From the NCBI RefSeq assembly GCF_900564145.1, contig NZ_UOOB01000001.1, forward strand, positions 1,552,754 to 1,616,753: DNA of 64,000 nt, written 5' to 3'. Source of the stretch: Comamonas sp. lk. Its GTDB lineage: Bacteria; Pseudomonadota; Gammaproteobacteria; Burkholderiales; Burkholderiaceae_C. The notes beneath the pieces are model-generated. The model ran no database searches. It saw nothing but the letters and a program-made list of their open reading frames with translations, and was not told the origin of the DNA. The position numbers were made by a program, and so were the translations under genes. Every line of letters starts with the position of its first letter. Positions within the stretch are counted from its first letter, which is position 1. Positions 8,539-17,326 of this stretch are shown piece after piece.

Positions 8539-10098
8539 ATGACTGCTCGTAACGATATGACTGAAAGCCCGGCCCTGGCCGGGGGCGCCAAAATGCTGGG
8601 CAAAGGGCTGCCGGCCGACCCCGAGGGCATTTACGCGCTGGCCGCACGCTCCATGTTTCAGCTGTTTTCCAGCATGAGCCAGGGCATGTTTCTGGCCGAC
8701 AAGACGGGACGCATCGTCTGGCTCAACGAAGGCTATGAGCTGTTGCTGCCGAGGCTGGGAGTGGCCTCGGTCCATGACTTTCTGGGCCATATGGTGGAAG
8801 ACGTCATACCCAATACCCAGATGCGCCGGGTGCTGGAGACCGGCCAACCGGTTCTGATCGACTTGCTGACCAATCGCGCCGGCACTTTTGTGGTGAGTCG
8901 CCTGCCATTGCGCGACGATGAAGGCAGCGTGATTGGCGCCATAGGCATCGTGCTGTTTGATCAGCCCGAAACCACGCTGCAGCCTTTGATCAGCAAGTTT
9001 GCGCTGCTGCAACGTGACCTGGATGAGGCCAAGCGCGAGCTGCTGGCCCAGCGCAGCCACAGCTTGCGCGCCATGGCTTCGGGCGAGCGGCGCGCCAAAT
9101 ACAGTTTTGCCAGCTTTGTGGGCAGCAGCCCGGCTGCGGTAGAGGTCAAGCGCCAGGCCCGACGCGCGGCGCAGTCGCTCAGCCCGGTATTGCTGCTGGG
9201 TGAGACCGGAACCGGCAAGGAGTTGCTGGCCCACGCCATTCACGGTGCTTCGGCCCGTGCCTGCGGGCCGTTCGTCAGTGTCAATATCGCGGCCATTCCC
9301 GATACCCTGTTGGAGGCCGAATTCTTCGGTGTGGCGCCTGGGGCCTACACCGGGGCCGATCGCAAAAGCCGTGACGGCAAATTCAGGCTGGCCGATGGCG
9401 GCACCCTGTTTCTCGATGAAATCGGCGACATGCCCATGAGCTTGCAGGCCAAGCTGCTGCGCGCCTTGCAGGAAGGCGAGATCGAGCCCTTGGGCTCCAA
9501 CCAGCTGGTGCGCTTTGATGTGCGGCTGCTCGCCGCCACTTCGCGGGATTTGCCGCGCATGGTTCGGGAAGGGCTGTTTCGCGAGGACTTGTTCTACCGA
9601 CTGCATGTGCTGCCGATTCGCGTGCCGCCTCTGCGCGAACGGGCGGCAGACATTGCGGCCCTGGTTGAAGTGCTGGGCGAAGAGTTGGCGCTGCGCAACG
9701 ACATGCCGGTGCCCGAACTGGATGCTGCAGCTCTGCAACTGCTGGCAGTGCAAAACTGGCCAGGCAATATCCGCGAACTGCGCAATGTGCTGGAGCAGGT
9801 CACCATGCTTGGCGATGATGCGCGGATCACCACGCCGCTGTTGCTGCAGGTGCTGCAAAGCGCCGGAGTGAAGCCTGTGCAGCTCGGTGAGGCGCTTGCA
9901 GCGCAAGCTCCGGCCGATGCCATGGTCGCCGATAGCGCTTTGCTCAGACCTTTGGCCCAGCAGGTGGCCGAGCTTGAGGCGCGAGCCATCCGGGCCAGCT
10001 TGGCGGCCAACGGCGGCAACAAGCTGGCAACGGCCAAGGCGCTGGAGATTTCCCGCGCCACCTTGTACGACCGCATGGCGGCGCTGCAGATCCGCTGA
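8539..10098 (+). CDS. Sigma54-dependent activator with PAS domain
   Basis: The protein (519 residues from this ATG) has three parts. A PAS-like sensor is at about 35-150. The AAA+ domain at about 190-420 has Walker A GETGTGKE, Walker B GGTLFLDEIGD and R-finger region REDLFYRLHV. A Fis-type helix-turn-helix lies at the end (NKLATAKALEISRATLYDRM). The sigma54 contact loop reads GAYTGA rather than the usual GAFTGA. Several in-frame starts exist upstream; a GAGGG box before 8539 decides the choice. By position it probably controls the acetoacetyl-CoA synthetase operon that follows, but I could not find a convincing -24/-12 promoter there. Confidence 0.85.
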   Translation: MTARNDMTESPALAGGAKMLGKGLPADPEGIYALAARSMFQLFSSMSQGMFLADKTGRIVWLNEGYELLLPRLGVASVHDFLGHMVEDVIPNTQMRRVLETGQPVLIDLLTNRAGTFVVSRLPLRDDEGSVIGAIGIVLFDQPETTLQPLISKFALLQRDLDEAKRELLAQRSHSLRAMASGERRAKYSFASFVGSSPAAVEVKRQARRAAQSLSPVLLLGETGTGKELLAHAIHGASARACGPFVSVNIAAIPDTLLEAEFFGVAPGAYTGADRKSRDGKFRLADGGTLFLDEIGDMPMSLQAKLLRALQEGEIEPLGSNQLVRFDVRLLAATSRDLPRMVREGLFREDLFYRLHVLPIRVPPLRERAADIAALVEVLGEELALRNDMPVPELDAAALQLLAVQNWPGNIRELRNVLEQVTMLGDDARITTPLLLQVLQSAGVKPVQLGEALAAQAPADAMVADSALLRPLAQQVAELEARAIRASLAANGGNKLATAKALEISRATLYDRMAALQIR

Positions 10099-10131
10099 GT
10101 TCATGGCCCGGGCTTGTGAGGGGTTGTCGCC

Positions 10132-10204
10132 AGGGATATCCCTATGAGTATCGCTGCGTTTTGTTTTTATAGTTATAAAACATACTTATTTTGATACATC
10201 AAAA
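10132..10204 (+). promoter_or_regulatory. Three palindromes upstream of acetoacetyl-CoA synthetase
   Basis: Three perfect palindromes are packed into 73 bases. AGGGATATCCCT (10132-10143) repeats the core of the tctC site. TTTTATA-GT-TATAAAA (10165-10180) and TTTTGAT-AC-ATCAAAA (10189-10204) are both 7-2-7 inverted repeats, and the AT-rich content contrasts with neighbouring DNA. They sit 15 to 87 bases before the start codon, where operators or activator sites are expected. Confidence 0.5.
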
Positions 10205-10218
10205 CAACAAGGCAGCGC

Positions 10219-12201
10219 ATGGTGGTCGAGCAAGGGCAGCAGCTGTGGGCGCCCACACAGCAAAAAATCGATAGCAGCGGTCTGGCGCACTATATGCAGT
10301 GGCTGCGCAGTCGCGGCGTGTGCGATGCTGCCGATTACCAAAGCCTGTGGCAGTGGTCGGTCACGGATCTGGAGGGCTTTTGGCGCTCCATCTGGGATTA
10401 CTTCGAAATTCAGGCCGACGGCGATCCCGCGCAGGTGCTGGCCAGCCGCCGCATGCCGGGCGCGCAATGGTTTCCCGACACGCGGCTGAACTATGCCGAG
10501 CATGTGTTTCGCCAGGCCTCGGCGCAGCGCCCGGCCATCATCGCGCGCTGCGAGTCGGCGGCGGTGCAAAGCGTATCCTGGGCGCAGCTGCAGCGTGATG
10601 TGGGCGCTCTGGCTGCCAAGCTGCGCCGGCTGGGCGTGGTCGCTGGCGACACCGTGGTGGCCTATCTGCCCAATGTGCCGCAGACGGTGACCGCCTTTCT
10701 GGCATGTGCCAGCATTGGCGCCATCTGGTCCAGCTGCGCGCCGGAGATGGGCGTTTCCGTGGTGCTTGATCGCTTTCAGCAAATTCAGCCCAAGCTGATC
10801 TTCGCCACCGACAGCTATACCTACGCGGGCAAGCACTTTGACCGCCGAGCGGTTTTGCAGCAGGTGCTCGACGGCCTGCCCGAGATCGAGCATGTGGTGC
10901 ATGTGCCGGGCCCGCTGTTTGCGACCGACGAGACAGAATTGAGCTGGCGCAACACCCTGGACTGGGCGCAGATGCTTGCCGAGCCGGCGGCCCTGCAGTT
11001 CGAACGCCTGCCGTTCTCGCACCCGTTGTGGGTGGTGTATTCCTCGGGTACCACAGGCCTGCCCAAAGCCATGGTCCACAGCCATGGCGGCATTGTGCTC
11101 ACCCACCTCAAGACCAACCGGCTGCAGCACGATGTTCAGCCCGGTGATCGCTTCATGTTCCTGGGCAGCACGGGCTGGATTGTCTGGAATCTGATGATCG
11201 GCAGCTTGCTGGCCGGTGCCACGGTGGTGCTCTCCGACGGCAACCCGACAGCGCCCGATGATGCGGCGCTGTGGGACTTTATCGACCAGTATGAGGTGAG
11301 CCTGTTTGGCTGCGGCGCCGCCTTCCTGAACAAGAGCATGAAGGACGGCATCCGGCCCAGCCAGGGCCGCTGCTTTGAGAAGCTGCGCGCCATCAACTCC
11401 ACGGGCTCGCCCTTGCCGCTGGAGGCCTATGCCTGGGTGTACGAGAACGTGAAAAACGATCTGTGGCTGGCCTCCATCAGTGGCGGCACCGACATCGCTT
11501 CCGGCTTTGTGGCCTGCGCGCCCATACTGCCTGTGAATGCGGGCGAGATTCAGTGCCGCGAACTGGGCGTGGCCGCCTATGCCTTCAACGAGCAGGGCCA
11601 GAGCGTGGTGGACGAAGTCGGCGAGCTGGTGATTACCGAGCCCATGCCTTCCATGCCTGTGCATTTCTGGAACGATGCAGAGGGCGCGCGCGACTACGAC
11701 AGTTATTTCGACGTCTTTCCCGGACTCTGGCGCCATGGTGACTGGATAGAGTTCAGCGAGCGTGGCTCGGCCGTGATTTACGGCCGCTCCGACAGCACCA
11801 TCAACCGCTTTGGCATACGCATGGGTACGGCGGAAATCTACCGGGTGGTGGAGGAACTCGATGCCGTCACGGACAGTCTGGTGGTCGATCTGGAATATCT
11901 GGGCCGTCCTTCCTTCATGCCGCTATTTGTCACGCTGGCGCAGGGCGAGCAGCTGACGCAGGAGCTGAGCGGCCGGATCAAGAACGCCATCAAGACCCGG
12001 GCCTCGGCCCGTCATGTACCGAATGTGGTGGTACAGGTGGCAGAGATTCCCCGCACCCTGACCGGCAAGAAGATGGAAGTGCCGGTGCGCAAGCTGTTGC
12101 TGGGGGCCAATGCCGCCGAGGTGGCCAGTCCCGATGCCATGGCCAATCCGTCCAGTATTGACTTCTTTATTCAATTTCGAGAGCAGGTTCCGCAGGCGTG
12201 A
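10219..12201 (+). CDS. Acetoacetyl-CoA synthetase
   Basis: The 660-residue enzyme belongs to the ANL (AMP-forming) superfamily and matches acetoacetate-CoA ligase in length and in its distinctive N-terminal section (FWRSIWDYFEI, RRMPGAQWFPDTRLNYAEH). It activates acetoacetate with ATP and CoA. The adenylation motif is YSSGTTGLPKAMVHSHGG near residue 275, and the C-terminal hinge and catalytic lysine region read RTLTGKKMEVPVRKLL. It heads a probable operon with an amidohydrolase and lies close to a 3-hydroxybutyrate oligomer hydrolase, which makes acetoacetate a sensible substrate. Confidence 0.88.
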   Translation: MVVEQGQQLWAPTQQKIDSSGLAHYMQWLRSRGVCDAADYQSLWQWSVTDLEGFWRSIWDYFEIQADGDPAQVLASRRMPGAQWFPDTRLNYAEHVFRQASAQRPAIIARCESAAVQSVSWAQLQRDVGALAAKLRRLGVVAGDTVVAYLPNVPQTVTAFLACASIGAIWSSCAPEMGVSVVLDRFQQIQPKLIFATDSYTYAGKHFDRRAVLQQVLDGLPEIEHVVHVPGPLFATDETELSWRNTLDWAQMLAEPAALQFERLPFSHPLWVVYSSGTTGLPKAMVHSHGGIVLTHLKTNRLQHDVQPGDRFMFLGSTGWIVWNLMIGSLLAGATVVLSDGNPTAPDDAALWDFIDQYEVSLFGCGAAFLNKSMKDGIRPSQGRCFEKLRAINSTGSPLPLEAYAWVYENVKNDLWLASISGGTDIASGFVACAPILPVNAGEIQCRELGVAAYAFNEQGQSVVDEVGELVITEPMPSMPVHFWNDAEGARDYDSYFDVFPGLWRHGDWIEFSERGSAVIYGRSDSTINRFGIRMGTAEIYRVVEELDAVTDSLVVDLEYLGRPSFMPLFVTLAQGEQLTQELSGRIKNAIKTRASARHVPNVVVQVAEIPRTLTGKKMEVPVRKLLLGANAAEVASPDAMANPSSIDFFIQFREQVPQA

Positions 12202-12249
12202 CAAGCGCTTGAGGCTGATTTGACTCACTACCCCAAAGCAGACCCACCC

Positions 12250-13125
12250 ATGAATCACCAAGACCTGATCGCCATCGACTTCCACACCCATGCAGAGGTG
12301 AGCTGCCGTAACCCGTTTGACAACTACGGCGAAGAATATGACCGCGCCGCCGACAAGTATTTCGGCAGCTCCCAGCGCCCCACGATTGCCGAGACCATTG
12401 CCTATTACCGCGAGCGCAAGCTGGGCTTGGTGATGTTCACGGTGGACAGTGAATCGCAAATGGGGCGACGCCGCATTCCCAACGAAGAGATTGCCGATGC
12501 CGCGCGCGAGAACAGCGACATGATGGTGGCCTTTGGCAGCATAGACCCGCACAAGGGCAAGATGGGAGCGCGCGAGGCGGAGCGTCTGATTACCGAATGC
12601 GGCGTCAAAGGCTTCAAGTTTCACCCCACGGTACAAGGCTTTCATCCCTACGACCGCATGGCCTGGCCTATCTACGAGGTGATCAATCACTACAAGCTTC
12701 CCGCCATTTTTCATACCGGTCACAGCGGCATCGGCAGCGGCATGAAATGCGGCGGCGGCCTGCGCCTGGCCAACAGCAATCCCATGCTGCTCGACGATGT
12801 GGCGGTGGACTTTGGCGATATGCAGATCGTCATGGCCCACCCCAGTTTTCCCTGGCAGGACGAGGCGATTTCGGTGGCGCTGCACAAGCCCAATGTCTGG
12901 ATCGATCTTTCGGGCTGGAGCCCCAAGTATTTCCCCAAGCAGCTGGTGCAGTACGCCAACACCTTGCTCAAGGACCGCGTGCTGTTCGGCAGCGATTTCC
13001 CACTGATCACCCCCGACCGCTGGATGAAGGATTTCGAGGTGGCGGGCTTCAAGCCCGAGGTCATGCCCGGCATTCTCAAAGGCAATGCCGTGCGCTTGCT
13101 GGGCTTTGATACGCCTGCGGCATAA
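12250..13125 (+). CDS. Amidohydrolase of the ACMSD-like family
   Basis: A metal-dependent TIM-barrel hydrolase or decarboxylase of the amidohydrolase-2 group. The N-terminal metal motif is DFHTHAE, further ligands are in FHTGHSG and MAHPSFPW, and the C-terminal aspartate is in FGSDFPL. Relatives include hydrolases and decarboxylases of ring-cleavage products; the substrate cannot be read from the sequence. An in-frame TTG start lies 30 bases upstream, but the ATG at 12250 gives the usual short N-terminus. It follows the synthetase gene by about 48 bases and probably shares its message. Confidence 0.75.
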   Translation: MNHQDLIAIDFHTHAEVSCRNPFDNYGEEYDRAADKYFGSSQRPTIAETIAYYRERKLGLVMFTVDSESQMGRRRIPNEEIADAARENSDMMVAFGSIDPHKGKMGAREAERLITECGVKGFKFHPTVQGFHPYDRMAWPIYEVINHYKLPAIFHTGHSGIGSGMKCGGGLRLANSNPMLLDDVAVDFGDMQIVMAHPSFPWQDEAISVALHKPNVWIDLSGWSPKYFPKQLVQYANTLLKDRVLFGSDFPLITPDRWMKDFEVAGFKPEVMPGILKGNAVRLLGFDTPAA

Positions 13126-13142
13126 GCGGTCACTGCTCGGAA

Positions 13143-13178
13143 AAAAGGGATGTCTTGCACATCCCTTTTGTGTTTTTT
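13143..13178 (+). terminator. Terminator after the amidohydrolase
   Basis: AAAAGGGATGT and ACATCCCTTTT form an 11-pair stem with a 5-base loop, followed by GTG and a run of T. It separates the acetoacetate genes from the ABC transporter genes, which therefore need their own promoter. Confidence 0.85.
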
Positions 13179-13212
13179 CGGACGGTAAGGATCCGGCTGC
13201 AAACGAAGATGT

Positions 13213-13272
13213 GTCTGATAAATGAACACTGTTTGAATATCAGGCGGATATCTGTCTGAAATTTGAACATTG
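13213..13272 (+). promoter_or_regulatory. Direct repeats before the ABC transporter operon
   Basis: GTCTGATAAATGAACACTG (13213-13231) and GTCTGAAATTTGAACATTG (13254-13272) match at 15 of 19 positions and start 41 bases apart, close to four helical turns. They lie in the gap before the binding-protein gene, 160-220 bases from its start, and could bind a regulator as two tandem sites. No other gene or clear promoter is seen in the gap. Confidence 0.4.
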
Positions 13273-13433
13273 CTGAAGCGACAGCATGTCGGCTGTAGCG
13301 AGTGGGCAGCGCTTTCAGGCGTTTGGCATTCGGTGTTTATCCGGGTGTTTTGCGCTCCTGCCCACAGAGGTTTGCAGTTGGCATGAAGACTGCTTAGGCT
13401 TGATGCACAAGAGCACCTCAAGGAGACCCACCC

Positions 13434-14624
13434 ATGCAAAAACGCCTCTGGATTCAGGCTGCCGCAGCGGCCGCTGTCAGCACTTTGCTGGCCGGCACCG
13501 CGCAAGCGCAATCCGAAATTCGCATTGCCCACGTCTATAGCAAGACCGGCCCGCTGGAGGCCTATGGCAAGCAGACCCAGGCGGGCTTGCTGATGGGGCT
13601 GGAATACGCCACGGGCGGCAGCATGGCCGTCAATGGCAAGAAGATTGTGGTGATCGAAAAAGACGATCAGGGCAAGCCGGATCTGGGCAAAAGCCAGCTG
13701 GCCGCAGCCTACTCGGACGACAAGGCCGATCTGGCGGTTGGCCCTAGCTCCTCGGGTGTGGCTCTGGCCATGCTGCCGGTGGCCGAGGAGTACAAAAAAA
13801 TCCTGCTGGTCGAGCCCGCCGTGGCCGATTCGATCACCGGCGACAAATGGAATAAATACATCTTCCGCACCGGCCGCAACTCCAGCCAGGACGCCATAGG
13901 CAATGCGGTGGCCATAGATAAGCCCGGCGTGATCATCGCCACGCTGGCGCAGGACAACGCTTTTGGTAGGGACGGCGTCAAAGCCTTCAAGGAAGCGGTC
14001 AAGAAAGGCAAGCTGGTGCATGAGGAGTATTTGCCGGCGGCCACCACGGACTTCACTGCCGGCGCGCAGCGGCTGATCGACAAACTCAAGGATCAGCCGG
14101 GCAAGAAGGTGATCTGGATCGTCTGGGCGGGCGCAGGCAATCCCTTCAAGATCTCCGACATGGACCTCAAGCGCTACGGCATAGAGATCGCCACGGGCGG
14201 CAACATCCTGCCCGCCATGGCGGCCTACAAAAACCTGCCAGGCATGGAGGGCGCGACGTACTATTACTACGGCATTCCCAAGAATCCGGTCAATGAAGCC
14301 CTGGTGTCCATGAACTACAAGCAGTACAAGGCGCCGCCGGATTTCTTCACCGCAGGCGGTTTTTCGGCGGCCATGGCCATCGTGACGGCGCTGAAAAAAA
14401 CCGGTGGCGATACCAAGGCCAACACGTTGATCAAGGTCATGGAAGGCATGAGCTTTGACACGCCCAAGGGGCCCATGACGTTCCGCAAGCAGGACCATCA
14501 GGCCATGCAAAGCATGTACCACTTCAAGATCAAGAACGACCCTGCCGTGGCCTGGGGCGTGCCCGAGCTGGTGCGCGAGATCAAGCCTGAAGAGATGAAT
14601 GTGCCCGTTCGCAATGGACGCTAA
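13434..14624 (+). CDS. ABC transporter periplasmic binding protein, LivK-type
   Basis: The 396-residue type I periplasmic binding protein has a signal peptide of about 26 residues ending GTAQA, and the mature start IRIAHVYSKTGPLEAYGKQ is typical of the branched-chain amino acid / aromatic acid binding family. An AAGGAG box lies just upstream. It leads a cluster with two ATPases and two permeases. The family binds amino acids, amides or aromatic and aliphatic acids; here the neighbours point to a hydroxy- or keto-acid, which is inference. Confidence 0.88.
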   Translation: MQKRLWIQAAAAAAVSTLLAGTAQAQSEIRIAHVYSKTGPLEAYGKQTQAGLLMGLEYATGGSMAVNGKKIVVIEKDDQGKPDLGKSQLAAAYSDDKADLAVGPSSSGVALAMLPVAEEYKKILLVEPAVADSITGDKWNKYIFRTGRNSSQDAIGNAVAIDKPGVIIATLAQDNAFGRDGVKAFKEAVKKGKLVHEEYLPAATTDFTAGAQRLIDKLKDQPGKKVIWIVWAGAGNPFKISDMDLKRYGIEIATGGNILPAMAAYKNLPGMEGATYYYYGIPKNPVNEALVSMNYKQYKAPPDFFTAGGFSAAMAIVTALKKTGGDTKANTLIKVMEGMSFDTPKGPMTFRKQDHQAMQSMYHFKIKNDPAVAWGVPELVREIKPEEMNVPVRNGR

Positions 14625-14671
14625 CTAGCCCAGCCGCTCGCACCGGGCCGGTCACGGCCCTGTCATTCCCT

Positions 14672-14728
14672 TTTGATAGCTAGATGCGCTTGTTCAGCAA
14701 GCGTATGGGGCTGTTTTGACTGAAATAA
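14672..14728 (+). repeat. Dispersed repeat, copy 1
   Basis: TTTGATAGCTAGATGCGCTT is followed by a short loop, then an imperfect complement AAGCGTATGGGGCTGTTTTG. Similar elements occur at about 16250, 25283 and 32829, so this is a chromosomal short repeat with a hairpin core rather than part of the operon's control. It sits between the binding-protein gene and the first ATPase gene. Confidence 0.6.
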
Positions 14729-14732
14729 ATCG

Positions 14733-15512
14733 ATGCTGACCACTGACAAGCTCACCATACGCTTTGGCGGCCATGTGGCTGTGAATGGCGTGAGCTGTGC
14801 CTTTGAACCGGGCACGCTGACGGCCATCGTCGGCCCCAACGGGGCGGGCAAGACCACGTATTTCAATCTGATCTCGGGTCAGCTCAAGGCCAGTGAAGGC
14901 CGCGTGCATCTGGGTGGCAAGGAGCTGACGGGCCTGCCGCCTTCGCAGCGCACGCGCGCCGGTCTGGGTCGGGCCTTTCAGCTGACCAATCTGTTCCCGG
15001 GCTTGTCGGTGCTGGAGAACGTGCGCCTTGCCGTGCAGGCCACGCGCGAGGGCCGTCACAGGCATGGCCTCAACCTGTGGAGCATCTGGAGCGATCACCG
15101 CCAACTGCTGGCGCGCGCCCAGCAAATACTGGAGCAGGTCGCGCTGTGGGCGCGGCGCGACGAGCCGGCGTCGGCACTGCCGCATGGTGATCAGCGCAAG
15201 CTGGAAGTGGCGCTGCTGATGGCGCTGGAGCCTCAGGTCTATATGTTTGACGAACCTACGGCAGGCATGAGCCATGACGAGGCACCGGTGATTCTGGATC
15301 TGATTCGCGAGCTGAAAAAAGACCGCAGCAAGATCATCTTGCTGGTGGAGCACAAGATGGATGTGGTGCGCGAGCTGGCGGACCGCATCATCGTGCTGAC
15401 CAACGGAGAGCTGGTGGCCGACGGTCCGCCAGCCCAGGTGATTGCCTCGCCCGTGGTGCAGCAGGCCTACCTGGGTAATGTGATGGACAAGGCCGTGAAG
15501 GAGGGCACATGA
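14733..15512 (+). CDS. ABC transporter ATPase, LivG-type
   Basis: This 259-residue ATPase carries Walker A GPNGAGKT, Walker B VYMFDEPTAGM and the switch histidine in LLVEHKMD. The ABC signature reads LPHGDQRKLEV, where LivG proteins usually have a form closer to LxYGxQRxLE. It energises import by the downstream permeases. The gene's last four bases overlap the start of the next ATPase gene. Confidence 0.9.
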   Translation: MLTTDKLTIRFGGHVAVNGVSCAFEPGTLTAIVGPNGAGKTTYFNLISGQLKASEGRVHLGGKELTGLPPSQRTRAGLGRAFQLTNLFPGLSVLENVRLAVQATREGRHRHGLNLWSIWSDHRQLLARAQQILEQVALWARRDEPASALPHGDQRKLEVALLMALEPQVYMFDEPTAGMSHDEAPVILDLIRELKKDRSKIILLVEHKMDVVRELADRIIVLTNGELVADGPPAQVIASPVVQQAYLGNVMDKAVKEGT

Positions 15513-16237
15513 GCACGACCGCTTTGCTGCAGCTATCGGGCGTCCACACCCATATCGGCGCCTATCACATACTGCACGGCGTGGACCTGGCCGTACCCCG
15601 AGGGGAGGTCACCATGCTGCTGGGCCGCAATGGCGCGGGCAAGACGACCACGCTGCGCACCATCATGGGCTTGTGGCAGGCCAGCCAAGGCAGCATTCGC
15701 CTGGGCGAGCGCGATATCACGCGGCTGGCAACGCCGGCGATTGCCCAGCTCAATATCGCCTACGTGCCCGAGAACATGGGCATTTTTTCCGATCTCACGG
15801 TCAAGGAAAACCTGCTGCTGGCTGCGCGCTCCGCTGCCCACGCGGGGCAGATGGATGCGGCGCGGCTGGACTGGATTTACCAGCTTTTTCCCGCCGTGCA
15901 GAAATTCTGGAATGCACCGGCAGGCAAGCTCAGCGGCGGCCAAAAGCAGATGGTGGCCGTGGCCCGCGCGATTGTGGAGCCGCGCGATCTGCTGATCGTC
16001 GATGAACCCAGCAAAGGCCTGGCGCCCGCCATCATCAACAACATGATTCATGCCTTTGCCCAGCTCAAGGCCAGCGGCGTGAGCATCCTGCTGGTGGAGC
16101 AGAACATTGACTTTGCCAAGCGCCTGGGCGATGGCGTGGCCGTGATGGACAACGGCCGCGTCATTTACGCCGGCCGCATGGCCGAGCTGGCGGCCGACGA
16201 GGCGCTGCAAAAGTCTTTGCTGGGGCTGTCGCTATGA
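15509..16237 (+). CDS. ABC transporter ATPase, LivF-type
   Basis: The second, 242-residue ATPase has Walker A GRNGAGKTT, signature LSGGQKQMVAVARA, Walker B LLIVDEPSKGLAP and switch histidine replaced in LLVEQNIDFA by Gln-Asn, as is usual for LivF. Its ATG overlaps the stop of the LivG-type gene by four bases, so both are made in step and presumably form a heterodimer. Confidence 0.9.
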   Translation: MSTTALLQLSGVHTHIGAYHILHGVDLAVPRGEVTMLLGRNGAGKTTTLRTIMGLWQASQGSIRLGERDITRLATPAIAQLNIAYVPENMGIFSDLTVKENLLLAARSAAHAGQMDAARLDWIYQLFPAVQKFWNAPAGKLSGGQKQMVAVARAIVEPRDLLIVDEPSKGLAPAIINNMIHAFAQLKASGVSILLVEQNIDFAKRLGDGVAVMDNGRVIYAGRMAELAADEALQKSLLGLSL

Positions 16238-16249
16238 AGATCTATGAAT

Positions 16250-16310
16250 ACGAGCCAAAAAGAGTTGTAGTGCTTATGCATCAAGTGCGAGCAGCTATCA
16301 AACGGGAAGT
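16250..16310 (-). repeat. Dispersed repeat, copy 2
   Basis: On the minus strand this reads TTTGATAGCTGCTCGCACTT, a loop, then AAGCACTACAACTCTTTTTG, the same layout as the copy at 14672 but in the opposite orientation. It separates the ATPase genes from the permease genes. Confidence 0.6.
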
Positions 16311-16331
16311 AGTCAGGAAGGCGGCAAGACC

Positions 16332-17315
16332 ATGAAGTTCAAGGATCTGGATTACCCACCGCTGCTGCTGGTGCCGCTGCTGGCGCTGCTCACCTTGCCT
16401 CTGGTCGGCTCGCCCAGCACCTGGCTCACGCTCACCGTGGCCGGCCTGGCCATGGGCATGATCATCTTCATTATTGCCTCGGGGCTGACGCTGGTGTTTG
16501 GTCTGATGGATGTGCTGAACTTCGGTCATGGCGTCTTTATCGCTCTGGGCGCTTTTGTGGCCACCAGCGTGCTGGGTGCCATGACGGACTGGACGGGCTC
16601 GGATCAGCTGTGGCGCAATCTGGTGGCGGTGTTTCCCGCCATGCTGGTGGCCATGGCGGTGGCTGCTGCGGTGGGGCTGGCGTTCGAGCGCTTTATCGTG
16701 CGCCCCGTCTACGGCCAGCACCTCAAGCAGATTCTCATCACCATGGGCGGCATGATCATTGGCGAGGAGCTGATCAAGGTCGTCTGGGGCCCGCAGCAGA
16801 TACCGCTGCCCTTACCCGAAGCCATGAAGGGCGCCTGGCTGCTGGGTGACGCGGCGGTGGAGAAATACCGGGTGTTTGCCGTGCTGGTGGGAGGCGCGGT
16901 GTTTGCGGCCCTGGCCTGGACGCTGTCGCGTACCAAGGTCGGCCTGCTGATCCGCGCTGGCGTGCAGGATCGCGAGATGGTCGAGGCTCTGGGCTACCGC
17001 GTGCGCCGTCTCTTCATCGGCGTGTTTGTGGTGGGCTCGGCCCTGGCCGGTCTGGGTGGCGTGATGTGGGGCCTGTACCAGCAGAACGTGATTCCCCAGA
17101 TGGGCGCCCAGGTCAATGTGCTGATTTTTATCGTCATCATCATCGGTGGTCTGGGTAGCACGGGCGGAGCGTTGATCGGTGCGCTGCTGGTGGGGCTGAT
17201 GGCCAATTACACCGGCTTTCTCGTGCCCAAGGTGGCGCTGTTTTCCAATATCGCGCTGATGGTGGCCATTCTTTTGTGGCGCCCCCAAGGCGTCTATCCA
17301 GTCGCCAATCGCTAG
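16332..17315 (+). CDS. ABC transporter permease, LivH-type
   Basis: The 327-residue integral membrane protein has about eight hydrophobic helices and the family motifs GLTLVFGLMDVLNFGHG near residue 52 and GGLGSTGGALIGALLVG near the C-terminus. It is one half of the transmembrane channel for the importer encoded here. The next permease gene starts 11 bases after its stop. Confidence 0.9.
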   Translation: MKFKDLDYPPLLLVPLLALLTLPLVGSPSTWLTLTVAGLAMGMIIFIIASGLTLVFGLMDVLNFGHGVFIALGAFVATSVLGAMTDWTGSDQLWRNLVAVFPAMLVAMAVAAAVGLAFERFIVRPVYGQHLKQILITMGGMIIGEELIKVVWGPQQIPLPLPEAMKGAWLLGDAAVEKYRVFAVLVGGAVFAALAWTLSRTKVGLLIRAGVQDREMVEALGYRVRRLFIGVFVVGSALAGLGGVMWGLYQQNVIPQMGAQVNVLIFIVIIIGGLGSTGGALIGALLVGLMANYTGFLVPKVALFSNIALMVAILLWRPQGVYPVANR

Positions 17316-17326
17316 GAGTCAAGCAC

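Noticed and set aside
8314..10104. Minus-strand frame of 596 codons opposite the sigma54 activator
   Set aside because: Antisense shadow; composition is not protein-like and AAA+ motifs are on the other strand.
10104..10118. TGGCCCGGGCTTGTG as a sigma54 promoter for the acetoacetate gene
   Set aside because: Spacing between the GG and the second element is one base short and the GC dinucleotide is missing.
12720..14522. Minus-strand frame of 600 codons over the amidohydrolase and binding protein genes
   Set aside because: It runs through two unrelated genes and a terminator, with no motif of its own.
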